A stretch of 40,746 bases of DNA from Desulfobacteraceae bacterium (GTDB taxonomy: Bacteria > Desulfobacterota > Desulfobacteria > Desulfobacterales > UBA2174): assembly GCA_028700185.1 (NCBI GenBank), contig JAQVTF010000011.1, positions 1-40,746 on the forward strand, written 5' to 3'. The notes beneath the pieces are model-generated. The model was not told the origin of the DNA. It saw nothing but the letters and a program-made list of their open reading frames with translations, and made no database searches. A program made the translations under genes and the position numbers. Shown here piece after piece: positions 1 to 8,420 of this stretch. How positions within the stretch are numbered: position 1 is the first letter of the stretch; every line of letters begins with the position of its first letter.

Positions 1-478
1 CCAGCGCCTGAATCCGGGCTTTGGCGTCTGCCAAGGCGCCGTTGTCCGCCGTGGCGGTTTGGCCTTCAGCACCGCTGTTCGCCTGGCGGGCGGCGGCCAG
101 TTCGAGGCGTGCCTCGGCCAACGCCGCTTCCAGGCGCTTGTTCTCCGTTTCCAGCGCCGGCATGTCCGGGTGCGTCTCGCCGGCGGCCAACCGTGCTTCC
201 AGCCGCTTGATTTTCAGCGTGTTGGGTTCGTTTTGGGTGAGCAGCCGCGTCGCCATCCACCCCTCGGGGCCGTCCGGAACGCGCACGCGGCTCCAATCTT
301 TTCCCCTCTCCACCAGCTCCACCGGATCGCCGGAGTTCAAAACGGCCAGAATCTTGTGATCGTAGCCGGGGCCGGAGCGCAGGGTGACCTTGACCACATC
401 GTTGACGTAAAAAGACTCGGCCAGCGCCGTGGTGCACATGACCGCCAGCAAAACCATTGTCGCACGCAAGGCTTTCAT
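1..478 (-). CDS. SH3-domain/coiled-coil periplasmic protein (partial, 3' end outside window)
   Basis: The reading frame opens at an ATG ending at 478, preceded by a GAGGAG ribosome site, and runs off the left edge, so about 159 codons are seen and the C-terminus is missing. Residues 1-20 form a signal peptide ending in a TALA-like cleavage site. Residues about 22-85 form a bacterial SH3 (SH3b) domain with the hallmarks V(T)LRSGPG, a DPVELVE strand and a GPEGWM turn. From about residue 88 onward there is a heptad-rich Glu/Arg/Ala/Leu coiled coil. This order matches the TIGR04211-type SH3 proteins of proteobacteria, which usually end in a transmembrane helix that would lie outside the window. 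The likely place is the periplasm or cell envelope; the ligand is unknown. Overlapping frames on both strands look like shadows. Confidence 0.85.
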   Translation of the reverse strand, partial: MKALRATMVLLAVMCTTALAESFYVNDVVKVTLRSGPGYDHKILAVLNSGDPVELVERGKDWSRVRVPDGPEGWMATRLLTQNEPNTLKIKRLEARLAAGETHPDMPALETENKRLEAALAEARLELAAARQANSGAEGQTATADNGALADAKARIQAL

Positions 479-618
479 GGGGCTCCTCGTAGAGGGGCGC
501 CTGCGGCGCCGCCAGGGTTTGTATTTGAAAAAAACAGGCTGTCGTGTCAAGGAATACTTTGATGGCACGAGCGCCCATGATTTTTTTAAGTGTTGAATCT
601 CAAGGAAAATTTAAATTC

Positions 619-1029
619 ATGATTGCCTACGACCTCCAGTGTTCCCGGGGCCACGTCTTCGAGGGGTGGTTCGACGACGAGGCGGCTTTCCTGTCCCAAC
701 AGCGGCAGGGATTGATCGCCTGCCCGGTTTGCAACGACGTCTCCATTGCACGCCTTCCTTCCGCCTTCGCCATCCGTTCCACCGGGGGCGGCGGCACGCA
801 AACCGCCGATGCCGAACGGATCGTAAACCAGGTCGCCACCTTCATCCGCAGCCATTTCGAAGACGTGGGCAGTGAGTTTGCCAAGGAAGCCCTCAAGATT
901 CACTACGGGGTCAGCGCGCCGCGCAACATCCGGGGCTCGAGCACCCCGCAGGAGGAAGAAACCTTGCGGCAAGAAGGGGTCGCGTTTTTGAAGGTTCCCG
1001 TTCCCGCAACGCCTGAATCGGACGCCTGA
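619..1029 (+). CDS. DUF1178 zinc-ribbon protein
   Basis: A 136-aa protein starting MIAYDLQCSRGH, which is the typical N-terminus of DUF1178. The ATG at 619 is chosen over upstream in-frame ATGs because the family begins exactly here and an AAGGAAA site sits about 10 nt before it. Cys8 and His11, with the later CPVC pair near residue 33, form a plausible zinc ribbon. The middle contains a Ser-rich linker and a helical domain (VNQVATFIRSHFEDVG), and the C-terminus carries the conserved IHYG and RNIRG-type motifs. The molecular function of DUF1178 is not established. It stands alone between the divergent SH3 gene and the convergent moaB. Confidence 0.88.
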   Translation: MIAYDLQCSRGHVFEGWFDDEAAFLSQQRQGLIACPVCNDVSIARLPSAFAIRSTGGGGTQTADAERIVNQVATFIRSHFEDVGSEFAKEALKIHYGVSAPRNIRGSSTPQEEETLRQEGVAFLKVPVPATPESDA

Positions 1030-1078
1030 ATGCCGAGACGGGAACGCGAAGGCGTCCGGAGATCGCGCCGGGCGCCTT

Positions 1079-1585
1079 TTATCCGTGACGCAAATGACCG
1101 ACGATGTGGCCGAGTTCGGGAAAGATCAATTCCCGACAAGCCAGGCGGCAGGCCTTGAGGCTGCCGGGCAGGCAGAACACCACCGTGTCGGAGACAATCC
1201 CGGCAGTGGCCCGCGAAAGGATGGCGGCGCTGTCGATTTCTTCGAAACTCAGCTGGGCGAACAGGACGCCGAAGGCGGTCAGTTCCTTGTCGAACAGGGG
1301 CCGCAAGGCCTCGATGGTGACATCGGCCTTGGCCAAGCCGGTGCCGCCGTCCACGATGACGGCATCGGGCCGATGCGTGGTGAGGGATGCGGCCAGGGTA
1401 TGGGCGATGGCGGCGGCATCGTCGCCCACCACCTGATGAAACACCACGGTATGGCCTTCGGCGGCAGCGGTTCGGGCGATCCAGAGGCCGCTTTCATCCT
1501 CTGCGAGGCCCCGGCTGGTGGATACGGTGAGGATCCCCACCTGCAGATGGCGGGGCGCCTTGGCCTTGTGATGATCGGTTCCCAT
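1079..1585 (-). CDS. moaB: Molybdenum cofactor biosynthesis protein MoaB/MogA family
   Basis: A 168-aa protein of the MoCF-binding fold. It opens with VGILTVSTSRG, and the molybdopterin-binding signature GGTGLAKADVT lies near residues 80-90, followed by the FEEI and LSRATAG motifs typical of MoaB and MogA. These proteins adenylylate molybdopterin ahead of metal insertion, in the cytoplasm. The gene follows pyrR on the same strand with a 27-nt gap and is probably cotranscribed with it. The mobA-moaE-moaC set lies just beyond pyrR on the opposite strand, so the region acts as a molybdenum or tungsten cofactor locus. Length is normal for MoaB; MogA is slightly longer. Confidence 0.92.
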   Translation of the reverse strand: MGTDHHKAKAPRHLQVGILTVSTSRGLAEDESGLWIARTAAAEGHTVVFHQVVGDDAAAIAHTLAASLTTHRPDAVIVDGGTGLAKADVTIEALRPLFDKELTAFGVLFAQLSFEEIDSAAILSRATAGIVSDTVVFCLPGSLKACRLACRELIFPELGHIVGHLRHG

Positions 1586-1612
1586 GGGGGGACTCCTTTT
1601 TCGTCGTCGGCG

Positions 1613-2197
<585 letters not shown>

Positions 2198-2209
2198 TTA
2201 AACGCTTGA

Positions 2210-2239
2210 ATTCTAGTACACCACCGCTGCCCTTGTCCG
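2210..2239 (-). promoter_or_regulatory. Putative sigma70 promoter for pyrR-moaB
   Basis: On the minus strand CGGACA (2234-2239) is followed after 18 nt by TAGAAT (2210-2215), a 5/6 match to the -10 box. It sits 55 nt upstream of the pyrR start and back to back with the mobA promoter. Confidence 0.35.
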
Positions 2240-2281
2240 CAAGCCCCGCGCCGCGGTCCCTCGGCGGCGGATGGAAAGCGG

Positions 2282-2310
2282 TTGATTTCGCACCGGGCAT
2301 TGCCTATATG
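2282..2310 (+). promoter_or_regulatory. Putative sigma70 promoter for mobA-moaE-moaC
   Basis: TTGATT (2282-2287), a 17-nt spacer and TATATG (2305-2310) match sigma70 boxes at 4/6 each. The predicted start near 2317 leaves a leader of about 50 nt before mobA. Confidence 0.45.
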
Positions 2311-2367
2311 GGGAGGCACCGGCGGCCGGCGCTTGGCCGCCTGTCGTTTCGGCAAGGAGTTTGATGG

Positions 2368-2979
2368 ATGATGCACACCGCTTGCACGGGGGTCATTCTG
2401 GCCGGGGGGCTCAATTCGCGCTTCGGCGGTCAGCCCAAGGCCCTGCTGGAGGTCGGCGGGCGGCGGATCATCGACCGGGTATTGGACGCATTCGGCCAAG
2501 TGTTCGACCAGGTGCTGCTGGTGACCAACGACCCGCTTCGATATCTACCATGGGACCTGCCGATGGTCACCGACATCCACCCGGTGCGCAGCTCGCTGGC
2601 CGGGTTGCATGCCGGGCTGTTCTACGTGCGGACCCCCTTTGCGTTTTTTTCCGCCTGTGACGCGCCCTTCCTTCGTCCGGAACTGATCCGGGCGGTGGTG
2701 GAGCGAATCGGTCCGGACTTCGACATCGTGATGCCCCGTAATGCCGTTGGCAGCGAACCGTTGGCCGCGGCCTACGGCCGCCGCTGCCTGGATCCGATCC
2801 AGCGTCAACTGGCGGCCGGGGACTTGAAGATCGATCGCTTTTTCAGTAAGATGCGTGTACGTTGGGTTTCAGAGAAACAGCTTCGCGCCGTGGATCCGAA
2901 TCTGGAATCCTTCATCAATGTCAACACGCCCGAAGACTTGGCCCAGGCCCGTCAGCGGGCGATGGAGCAGGTCTCATGA
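2368..2979 (+). CDS. mobA: Molybdenum cofactor guanylyltransferase
   Basis: A 203-aa nucleotidyltransferase. The N-terminus has the classic GTP-binding LAGGLNSRFGGQPKALL motif at about residues 11-27, followed by the SSLAGLHAGL and FFSACDAPFL motifs that carry the metal-binding Asp of this fold. MobA joins GMP to molybdopterin to make the guanine-dinucleotide cofactor used by DMSO-reductase-family enzymes such as formate dehydrogenases. The start at 2368 has AAGGAG 8 nt upstream. The stop overlaps the next start as ATGA, so it is translationally coupled to the moaE-like gene. Confidence 0.92.
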   Translation: MMHTACTGVILAGGLNSRFGGQPKALLEVGGRRIIDRVLDAFGQVFDQVLLVTNDPLRYLPWDLPMVTDIHPVRSSLAGLHAGLFYVRTPFAFFSACDAPFLRPELIRAVVERIGPDFDIVMPRNAVGSEPLAAAYGRRCLDPIQRQLAAGDLKIDRFFSKMRVRWVSEKQLRAVDPNLESFINVNTPEDLAQARQRAMEQVS

Positions 2980-3338
2980 ACCTCGAGAAGTTGATTCAGG
3001 ACGTGAAGCGACACCCGGACTACGCCCGGGTGGGCATGATGCTGTGCCACGTCGGCGTGGTCCGGTCCACCTCCCGCGACGGGCGCCCGGTGACGGGGCT
3101 GCGGGTGACGGTGGACCGGGAACGCTTGGCGGCGGTTCTGGAATCCCACCGTCGTCGACCGGGAATCGTGGATATCCAGATCGAGATCGACGCCGACCGG
3201 GACTTGGCCCTGGGGGAGACGGTGATGCATCTCGTGGTGGCCGGCGACGTGCGCGAACACGTCATCGAGACCCTCTCCGAGACGCTCAATGCCGTCAAGA
3301 CCACCGTAACCCATAAAACAGAGTATTTCGCGGATTGA
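2976..3338 (+). CDS. Divergent MoaE-like molybdopterin synthase large subunit
   Basis: A 120-aa protein whose ATG overlaps the mobA stop (ATGA). The pattern resembles MoaE: an early GMMLCHVGVVRSTSRDG strand matching the MoaE G-x-x-x-FVG-x-VR motif, a GE(T)VMHLVVAGDVRE core, and a C-terminal helix ending VKTTVTHKTEYF. MoaE makes molybdopterin from precursor Z with MoaD-thiocarboxylate as sulfur donor. Two lysines that could match the MoaE catalytic pair are present, but one residue closer together. The HRxG motif normally near the middle is absent, and no moaD lies beside it. It may be a working variant, a regulatory paralogue or a partner with another role. Placement between mobA and moaC supports a cofactor role. 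Confidence 0.7.
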   Translation: MNLEKLIQDVKRHPDYARVGMMLCHVGVVRSTSRDGRPVTGLRVTVDRERLAAVLESHRRRPGIVDIQIEIDADRDLALGETVMHLVVAGDVREHVIETLSETLNAVKTTVTHKTEYFAD

Positions 3339-3343
3339 TACCG

Positions 3344-3835
3344 ATGGCTGAATTTTCCCATATCGACGCTGAGGGCCGGGTGCGCATGGTGGACGTGAGC
3401 GCCAAGGCCCCCACCTTGCGCATCGCTCGTGCCCGGGGAGCGGTGGAGATGCACCCCGAAACGCTGGAACGCCTCCGGGGCGGGTCCATCGCCAAGGGCA
3501 ACGTGCTGGAGGCCGCCCGCATCGCCGGGGTCATGGCCGCCAAGAAAACCGCCGACCTGATTCCCATGTGTCACCCGCTGGCCATTACCCATGCCAGGGT
3601 CGACTTCTTTTTCGAACCGGAGGCCAGCCGCATCGCCATCGAGGCCGAGGTGCGTCTGGTGGGGCCCACCGGCGTGGAGATGGAGGCGCTGACCGCCGTG
3701 GCCGTGGCCGGCTTGACCATCTACGACATGTGCAAGGCCTACGACCGGCAGATGCGCATCGTGGAGATCGTGTTGATGGAGAAAAAAGGCGGCAAATCGG
3801 GGCATTTCATCCGCGGTGCCGCCCCGCCGGCCTAA
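3344..3835 (+). CDS. moaC: Cyclic pyranopterin monophosphate synthase
   Basis: A 163-aa protein that is a clear MoaC. It contains KKTADLIPMCHPL with catalytic-site His77 (the same number as in E. coli), the GPTGVEMEALTAV strand, and the AYDRQMRI and GGKSG motifs near the C-terminus. It converts the MoaA product into cyclic pyranopterin monophosphate, the first stable Moco intermediate. The ATG at 3344 is taken rather than the TTG nine bases earlier, because the family begins with a short M-x-x-FSHID segment. It starts 5 nt after the moaE-like gene, in the same operon. moaA is not in the window. Confidence 0.95.
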   Translation: MAEFSHIDAEGRVRMVDVSAKAPTLRIARARGAVEMHPETLERLRGGSIAKGNVLEAARIAGVMAAKKTADLIPMCHPLAITHARVDFFFEPEASRIAIEAEVRLVGPTGVEMEALTAVAVAGLTIYDMCKAYDRQMRIVEIVLMEKKGGKSGHFIRGAAPPA

Positions 3836-3872
3836 GGCGTCCACCGCTTTCGGCACAGGGAGCCGATGACCG

Positions 3873-4151
3873 ATGAACGGTTTGCTGCTCTTGGGGGGCT
3901 TGCTCTGCGTGGCGGCGGGATGCATCGTGCTTTTCGAGTCTATCGCGGCCATGATGAGCGTCGGTGAAATCGTTTTCGAGGCCTCCAGCCTGATGGACCT
4001 TCTGGGGGGCGGCGCCTTTGCCTGGATCGACCGAATCCCCTTGGTCTGGATCCGGTGTGCCCTCAACGACCTCGTTACCCGCCCGGCTTGGTTGCTGGTG
4101 CTTTCCATGGGGATTCTGTGTCTGCTCATCTCCGGTTTTCGCAATCGATGA
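3873..4151 (+). CDS. Small two-helix membrane protein of unknown function
   Basis: A 92-aa hydrophobic protein. Residues about 3-22 and 70-87 are predicted membrane helices, with an amphipathic stretch between them rich in Gly, Leu and Asp. No family is recognised. A GGGAG site lies about 11 nt upstream. The stop overlaps the start of mltA (ATGA), so the two are likely translated together, and a link to the cell envelope is possible on that ground alone. Base composition matches the neighbours. Confidence 0.6.
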   Translation: MNGLLLLGGLLCVAAGCIVLFESIAAMMSVGEIVFEASSLMDLLGGGAFAWIDRIPLVWIRCALNDLVTRPAWLLVLSMGILCLLISGFRNR

Positions 4152-5347
4152 ACTCATCCCGTCTCTTTTGGCAGCGGTTGGCCCTGCTCGTTTCCGTCCT
4201 GGTGGCCGCCTGCGTCCCCCGACCACCGGTTGCCCCGCCATCGGACCTGGTGCGTCTAGAGGCCGATGAAGTGCCGGTGTTGGTGGACGACCAGACCTAC
4301 AGCGAGCTGGACCGGGCCATCGAACAGAGTCTCGCCTACCTGGCCCGGGTGCCGGCGGATCGAAAGTTTCGATTCGGTGAAGACAGCTATCAGCGCGACT
4401 GGCTGGTGCGCAGTCTGGAAGACTTCCGATCGCTCATCGCCGCTCAACCCGATCCGGAGACGCTGCGCCGGCAGGTCACGACGCGCTACCGCGTGTATCG
4501 GTCCAGTGGACGCGACGGTGAGGGCGAGGTTCTGTTCACCGGCTACTTCGAACCGGTGATCGACGGCTGCCGACAGCCCGGCCCGGACTGCCGCGTCCCG
4601 GTCTATGGCCTGCCCGAGGACCTGTTGACCATCGATCTGTCCCCCTTCGGCGAGCGGTTTGCCGGCCAGCGTATCGTCGGTCGTCTCAACGGCCGCACCG
4701 TCGTCCCCTATCCGGATCGACGCGCCATCGAGGCGGGAAACGCCCTTGCGGGCAAGGCGCCGGTGCTGGCCTGGGCCGCGGATCCGGTGGATCTTTTTTT
4801 TCTACATATCCAGGGCTCGGGGCGGATCCGCTTCTCCGACGGCAGCAGCCTGGGGCTGCGCTACCGGGCCACCAACGGCCGGCCTTACCGCAGCATCGGT
4901 GGACTGCTCATCGAAACCGGCGAAATTTCCCGGGAGGCGATGTCGATGCAGGCCATCAAGGCCCACCTGCGGGATCATCCCGAGCGGCGCGAGGAAGTGT
5001 TGACCCATAACCCGAGCTACGTTTTTTTTGAAACCGGCCAAGGGGATCCCGTGGGCAGCCTGGGGGTCCCCTTGACTCCCGGACGCTCGCTGGCCACCGA
5101 TCCGAGCTGTTTTCCCCGGGCGGCGCTGGTTTTTGTCCAATGTCAAAAACCCCGGTTGACGGCATCGAACCGTATCGATGCCTGGGTCCCCTTCGGCCGC
5201 TTTATGCTGAATCAGGACACCGGTGGCGCCATCCGCGGTCCCGGCCGGGCCGATTTCTTCTGGGGCAGCGGCGGGTATGCCGAAGTGGCCGCCGGTCACT
5301 TCAAGCACACCGGGTCCCTTTATTTTCTCGTACTCAAGCCCGCGTGA
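4148..5347 (+). CDS. mltA: Membrane-bound lytic murein transglycosylase A (lipoprotein)
   Basis: A 399-aa protein. The start at 4148 gives a lipoprotein signal: basic MNSSR, a hydrophobic core, and a VLVAAC lipobox with the acylated Cys near residue 22. The MltA barrel follows, with FTGYFEPV, RRAIEAG, ADPVDLFFLHIQGSG and RYRATNGRPYRSIG motifs. The C-terminal 3D domain has three Asp in NQDTGGAIRGPGRADFFWG, which includes the catalytic Asp. It cleaves peptidoglycan between MurNAc and GlcNAc, leaving 1,6-anhydro ends, at the inner face of the outer membrane. An earlier in-frame start at 4055 would destroy the signal peptide and is rejected. Confidence 0.94.
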   Translation: MNSSRLFWQRLALLVSVLVAACVPRPPVAPPSDLVRLEADEVPVLVDDQTYSELDRAIEQSLAYLARVPADRKFRFGEDSYQRDWLVRSLEDFRSLIAAQPDPETLRRQVTTRYRVYRSSGRDGEGEVLFTGYFEPVIDGCRQPGPDCRVPVYGLPEDLLTIDLSPFGERFAGQRIVGRLNGRTVVPYPDRRAIEAGNALAGKAPVLAWAADPVDLFFLHIQGSGRIRFSDGSSLGLRYRATNGRPYRSIGGLLIETGEISREAMSMQAIKAHLRDHPERREEVLTHNPSYVFFETGQGDPVGSLGVPLTPGRSLATDPSCFPRAALVFVQCQKPRLTASNRIDAWVPFGRFMLNQDTGGAIRGPGRADFFWGSGGYAEVAAGHFKHTGSLYFLVLKPA

Positions 5348-5500
5348 GGCTTTCAATGACGGCGCGGCCGGGACCCGGGACCGTTGGTGGTCAAGGGGTG
5401 AAAAAACGGCCGACGCCTCGGGTCGACTCCGCCGGTGGGGGCGCCCTGAGGCGGCAGGGCGGTTATCGGTATCGAATCTCTGAAGGGTCTGGTTGACGAC

Positions 5501-6220
5501 ATGACCGATTCAGCACCAGCGCCGCCGGCGGAGGCGGGCGGGCACATCGAGCTGCTCGAAGCCCTGCGCCGGGTCCTGATCCGCAGCGCCATCGTTGCGG
5601 TGGGTTTCGCCGTGGGCGGATACTACATCGCCGAACCGGTGCTGGTGCGGTTGCAACGGCTCACCGGGGTGGAGATGGTGGCCTACGGGTTGCCGGACGC
5701 CTTTTTCGCCATGCTCAAGATGGCCCTGGTCATGGGGCTGGTGGCCGGGATGCCGTACACCTTTTACGGGTTGCTCTCCATCCTGCCGAAGTTTTTTGCC
5801 GGCTTTCGGCGTCGGGTCCTCTTCGGCTTCTGGATCGCCTCGGTGTTGTTGTTTGTCGGGGGGATCCTTTTCTGCCTCACGGTAACGTTGCCCTACGGCA
5901 TCAAATTCCTCCTCGGGTATCAAAGCCAGCATGTGGCCGCGCTGATTTCCGTCAAGCGTTTCGTTTCTTTTTGCCTGTGGATGTTTCTCGGTTTCGGCCT
6001 GATCTTCGAGCTGCCCCTGGCGATGATGCTCCTGGCGCGCATCGGCCTGGTGAACGCCCGGCAGCTCGGCCGGTACCGGCGCTATGCGGTTCTGGTGATT
6101 TTCATCGTGGCCGCCGTTCTCACCCCTACCCCGGATATCCTCAACATGACCCTGATGGCGGCCCCGCTTTACCTGTTGTTTGAAATCGGCCTGCTCGGCA
6201 TGCGGTTCTGGTCCCCCTGA
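5501..6220 (+). CDS. tatC: Sec-independent translocase subunit TatC
   Basis: A 239-aa polytopic membrane protein with six predicted helices. TatC signatures are present but some are variant. The N-terminal HLxELRxR is HIELLEALRR; the FGLIFELPL motif in the fourth helix region is intact; and the C-terminal LTPTPDILNMTLMAAPLYLLFEIG matches the TPPDxxxQxxLxxPxxxLYE signature, with Asn where Gln is common. TatC recognises twin-arginine signal peptides and forms the core of the folded-protein translocon. No tatA or tatB lies nearby, which is usual when a genome carries a second TatC. Upstream are 153 nt without a gene, with a 7-bp hairpin at 5442-5461. Confidence 0.9.
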   Translation: MTDSAPAPPAEAGGHIELLEALRRVLIRSAIVAVGFAVGGYYIAEPVLVRLQRLTGVEMVAYGLPDAFFAMLKMALVMGLVAGMPYTFYGLLSILPKFFAGFRRRVLFGFWIASVLLFVGGILFCLTVTLPYGIKFLLGYQSQHVAALISVKRFVSFCLWMFLGFGLIFELPLAMMLLARIGLVNARQLGRYRRYAVLVIFIVAAVLTPTPDILNMTLMAAPLYLLFEIGLLGMRFWSP

Positions 6221-6233
6221 GGCCCCATCGACG

Positions 6234-7970
6234 TTACGGCTTGGCCACCGGCAGGGGTTGGGGCAGTCCCGTCGGTTGGGGACGCAAACGGGGCGCCGGG
6301 CGCCTTTCCAAGGCCCGGGCCGCGGGGTTTTTCTCATAAAAGCAGGACGGCTCGTAGCACCAACCGGTGGCCAGGCGCGCTTCTTCCTTCTTGAGGCAAT
6401 GGTAGATCCAGCGGCCGATGACCGGCGCCACCAGGCGGGTCCGGGCACCGAAAGTTTCCCCCAGATCCTTGAGTAGCCGGTCCATTCGGGTAAAGTGCGC
6501 CGGGTCGTGGCGGTAGTAGCGCCGCATGGCCCAGACCGCGCCGGCATAGGTGGTGCCCAGGGGCGCCGCCTCACGGGCAAAACGCCGACGCACCCGGGGA
6601 TCGGGCCAGTGGCGGTAGCGACGCCACCCGGCGAGCTGGGTGCGGATCAACCGGGCCAGGCTCGGCCCGTTGACGGCAAAATCCCGGTTGAAGGCCTCCA
6701 CGATGTAGCCCTCCTCGGCGCCGTCCCGGATGTGCGGGTGGCGGTAGTTGAAGCGGTACTGACCGTGGGTGTCGGCGGGGGGGAGCTGGGTTTCCGGCAA
6801 CAGGGTCCCCTCCTGTTGGCGCTGGGCGTAGAGCGGGGTTCCCGGAATGGCGGTGAAAAGCATGAACTGATGAAAATCGGTGGCATGGTCCACCGCCGCG
6901 TCGATGACGGCGGAGATGTTTTCCGGGCCGTGATGGTCCAGGCCGATGATACTGGAGCCCAACACCCGGATCCCGTGGGACTGGAGGGTTTTCACCAGGG
7001 CGCGGGTGTCCACGTGCTCGAGCTTGCGGTAGCCGCTGTGATCCCCTTCGATGCCCATCCAGACCCACCCGATGCCCAGGTCCACCAGCTCCTGGATCTC
7101 GTAGGCGCACAGGACCCGGGCCGAGGAGAAGACATTCAGGCTCCAACTCTTGCCGTTGGCGCGCATCAGTTCCAGGAGCCTCAGGGCCCGCTTGCGGTGG
7201 AGGAGGAAATTTTCGTCCAAGACGAAAAAGGACTGAACCTTGAGCTTGGTTTCCAGGCTTTCCATGACTTCGAAAAGCGCATCGCCGGTATCGAAGAAAT
7301 TGACGAAATGCCCCTTGCCGCCGAACAGGGCCGAGGTCGCGCAAAAATTGCAGCCCACCGGACAGCCCACCGACGGAATGAGGATGGCGGCGGTGTCACC
7401 CGGCCGCTCTGGCGGGCTGATGCCCAAAATGCGCGTGCCGAAGGCCGAATAGGCCGCCGGGTGGTGGATCGGCGCATCGGCGGGCTGGCCGAGGAAGGTC
7501 CTCAACCAGGCGATGCCTTCGCCGCGAACGATGTGGTCGGCGTCGATCCGATCCGCCAGGTCCGGCTTGGCGGCGATATGACCGCCCACCACGATGGTGG
7601 CCCGGGGCTGATAACGGCGGATCAGGGCGCACATGGTCTCTACTTTCACCAGGTTGGGAAGAATCGCCGTGATGCCGATGATGTCGTAGGGGGTGGTTTC
7701 CAGCTCCTGGATGAACCTTTCCCGGTCAGGGAAATCCAGAATGGTGCAGGGGGCGTCGATGTTGGCCTGGAGCATCAGCAGGTTGAACGAGCGGTGAAAC
7801 ATGCGGAGGGAAAAAGCGCCTTGAACCCGGGTGACCTGGTTCTGGTAAAGCTCCATGGGGTTGATGGCCCGGCTGCCGTATTCGTCGTCCCGGGCGAAGG
7901 GACCGAAGACGCTGGTCAGCAGGACCCTGGCCTTGGTGCCTTTGGGATGGACCGGTGTGTCGGCTTTCAT
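6234..7970 (-). CDS. B12-binding-domain radical SAM protein
   Basis: A 578-aa protein. Residues about 80-190 resemble a cobalamin-binding Rossmann domain (PYDIIGITAILPN, IVVGGHIA and the closing DHIVRGEG). The radical SAM core follows, with Cys203, Cys207 and Cys210 in CPVGCNFC binding the 4Fe-4S cluster, and a WVWMGIEGDHSGYRKL strand downstream. The last 170 residues form a basic, Arg-rich extension of unclear role. Members often catalyse methylations at unreactive carbons; the substrate here cannot be told. The ATG at 7970 has AAGGAG before it and beats an upstream ATG at 8105. It is convergent with tatC and stands alone. Confidence 0.85.
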   Translation of the reverse strand: MKADTPVHPKGTKARVLLTSVFGPFARDDEYGSRAINPMELYQNQVTRVQGAFSLRMFHRSFNLLMLQANIDAPCTILDFPDRERFIQELETTPYDIIGITAILPNLVKVETMCALIRRYQPRATIVVGGHIAAKPDLADRIDADHIVRGEGIAWLRTFLGQPADAPIHHPAAYSAFGTRILGISPPERPGDTAAILIPSVGCPVGCNFCATSALFGGKGHFVNFFDTGDALFEVMESLETKLKVQSFFVLDENFLLHRKRALRLLELMRANGKSWSLNVFSSARVLCAYEIQELVDLGIGWVWMGIEGDHSGYRKLEHVDTRALVKTLQSHGIRVLGSSIIGLDHHGPENISAVIDAAVDHATDFHQFMLFTAIPGTPLYAQRQQEGTLLPETQLPPADTHGQYRFNYRHPHIRDGAEEGYIVEAFNRDFAVNGPSLARLIRTQLAGWRRYRHWPDPRVRRRFAREAAPLGTTYAGAVWAMRRYYRHDPAHFTRMDRLLKDLGETFGARTRLVAPVIGRWIYHCLKKEEARLATGWCYEPSCFYEKNPAARALERRPAPRLRPQPTGLPQPLPVAKP

Positions 7971-8420
7971 GATCGGCTCCTTGGTGATGGGAGAAAAGGG
8001 GATGGCGGGCTTCCGCCGGAGGCGCGCCAAGCGCGCCCTCTGTAGGATCAGGCTAGACGGAGAAGATGCCGAAAGCAAGTGCAACACATCGGTTTTACAA
8101 ATCATTTACACTGGCCGGCGGCGCGTTCAGGCCGCCGCCTCCCCATTGACAGGCCAAGGGGATGGTGTTACAGGAAGCTGCGTAGCCGAGGTCGCCGGCA
8201 ATGCTGGATTTTTCCCGGGTCGGCCCTAGGCTGCCATCATACCAACGGGCCATTGCCGCCCGGCAACACGGGTTTCATCTTCCTTCAATGCTCGGTTCGA
8301 ACCATCGCACAGGCAGAATTGGTGCGCCCGTTTACTGCGGAAACGAAGCGGATGCGGGGCGTACATCGGTGATCGTCAGGAGTTTTGGGGTTTGAATTCA
8401 ATCTACGTGGAGGTGACCAA
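7971..8420. other. 450-nt intergenic region between divergent genes
   Basis: No coding frame here is convincing. A GGCGCGC/GCGCGCC hairpin lies at 8021-8037 in the leader of the radical SAM gene. A second GC-rich hairpin is at 8117-8136. A plus-strand promoter is proposed at 8146-8174, which leaves a leader of about 240 nt before the small protein at 8421. No known riboswitch family is recognised in that leader. Confidence 0.5.
8146..8174 (+). promoter_or_regulatory. Putative promoter for the 111-aa protein gene
   Basis: A perfect TTGACA -35 box (8146-8151), a 17-nt spacer and a weak TACAGG -10 (8169-8174). Predicted start near 8181. Confidence 0.4.

Noticed and set aside
4055-4147. An N-terminal extension of MltA
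   Set aside because: It would bury the lipoprotein signal peptide and overlaps the upstream small gene by nearly 100 nt; the ATG at 4148 gives a textbook lipobox.
5442-5461. A 7-bp CGCCCTG/CAGGGCG hairpin between mltA and tatC
   Set aside because: It has no T tract, so there is too little to call a terminator.
8285-8320. A tRNA T-arm-like GGTTCGAACC palindrome
   Set aside because: The flanks do not pair as a T stem, and no acceptor, D or anticodon arm can be built around it.
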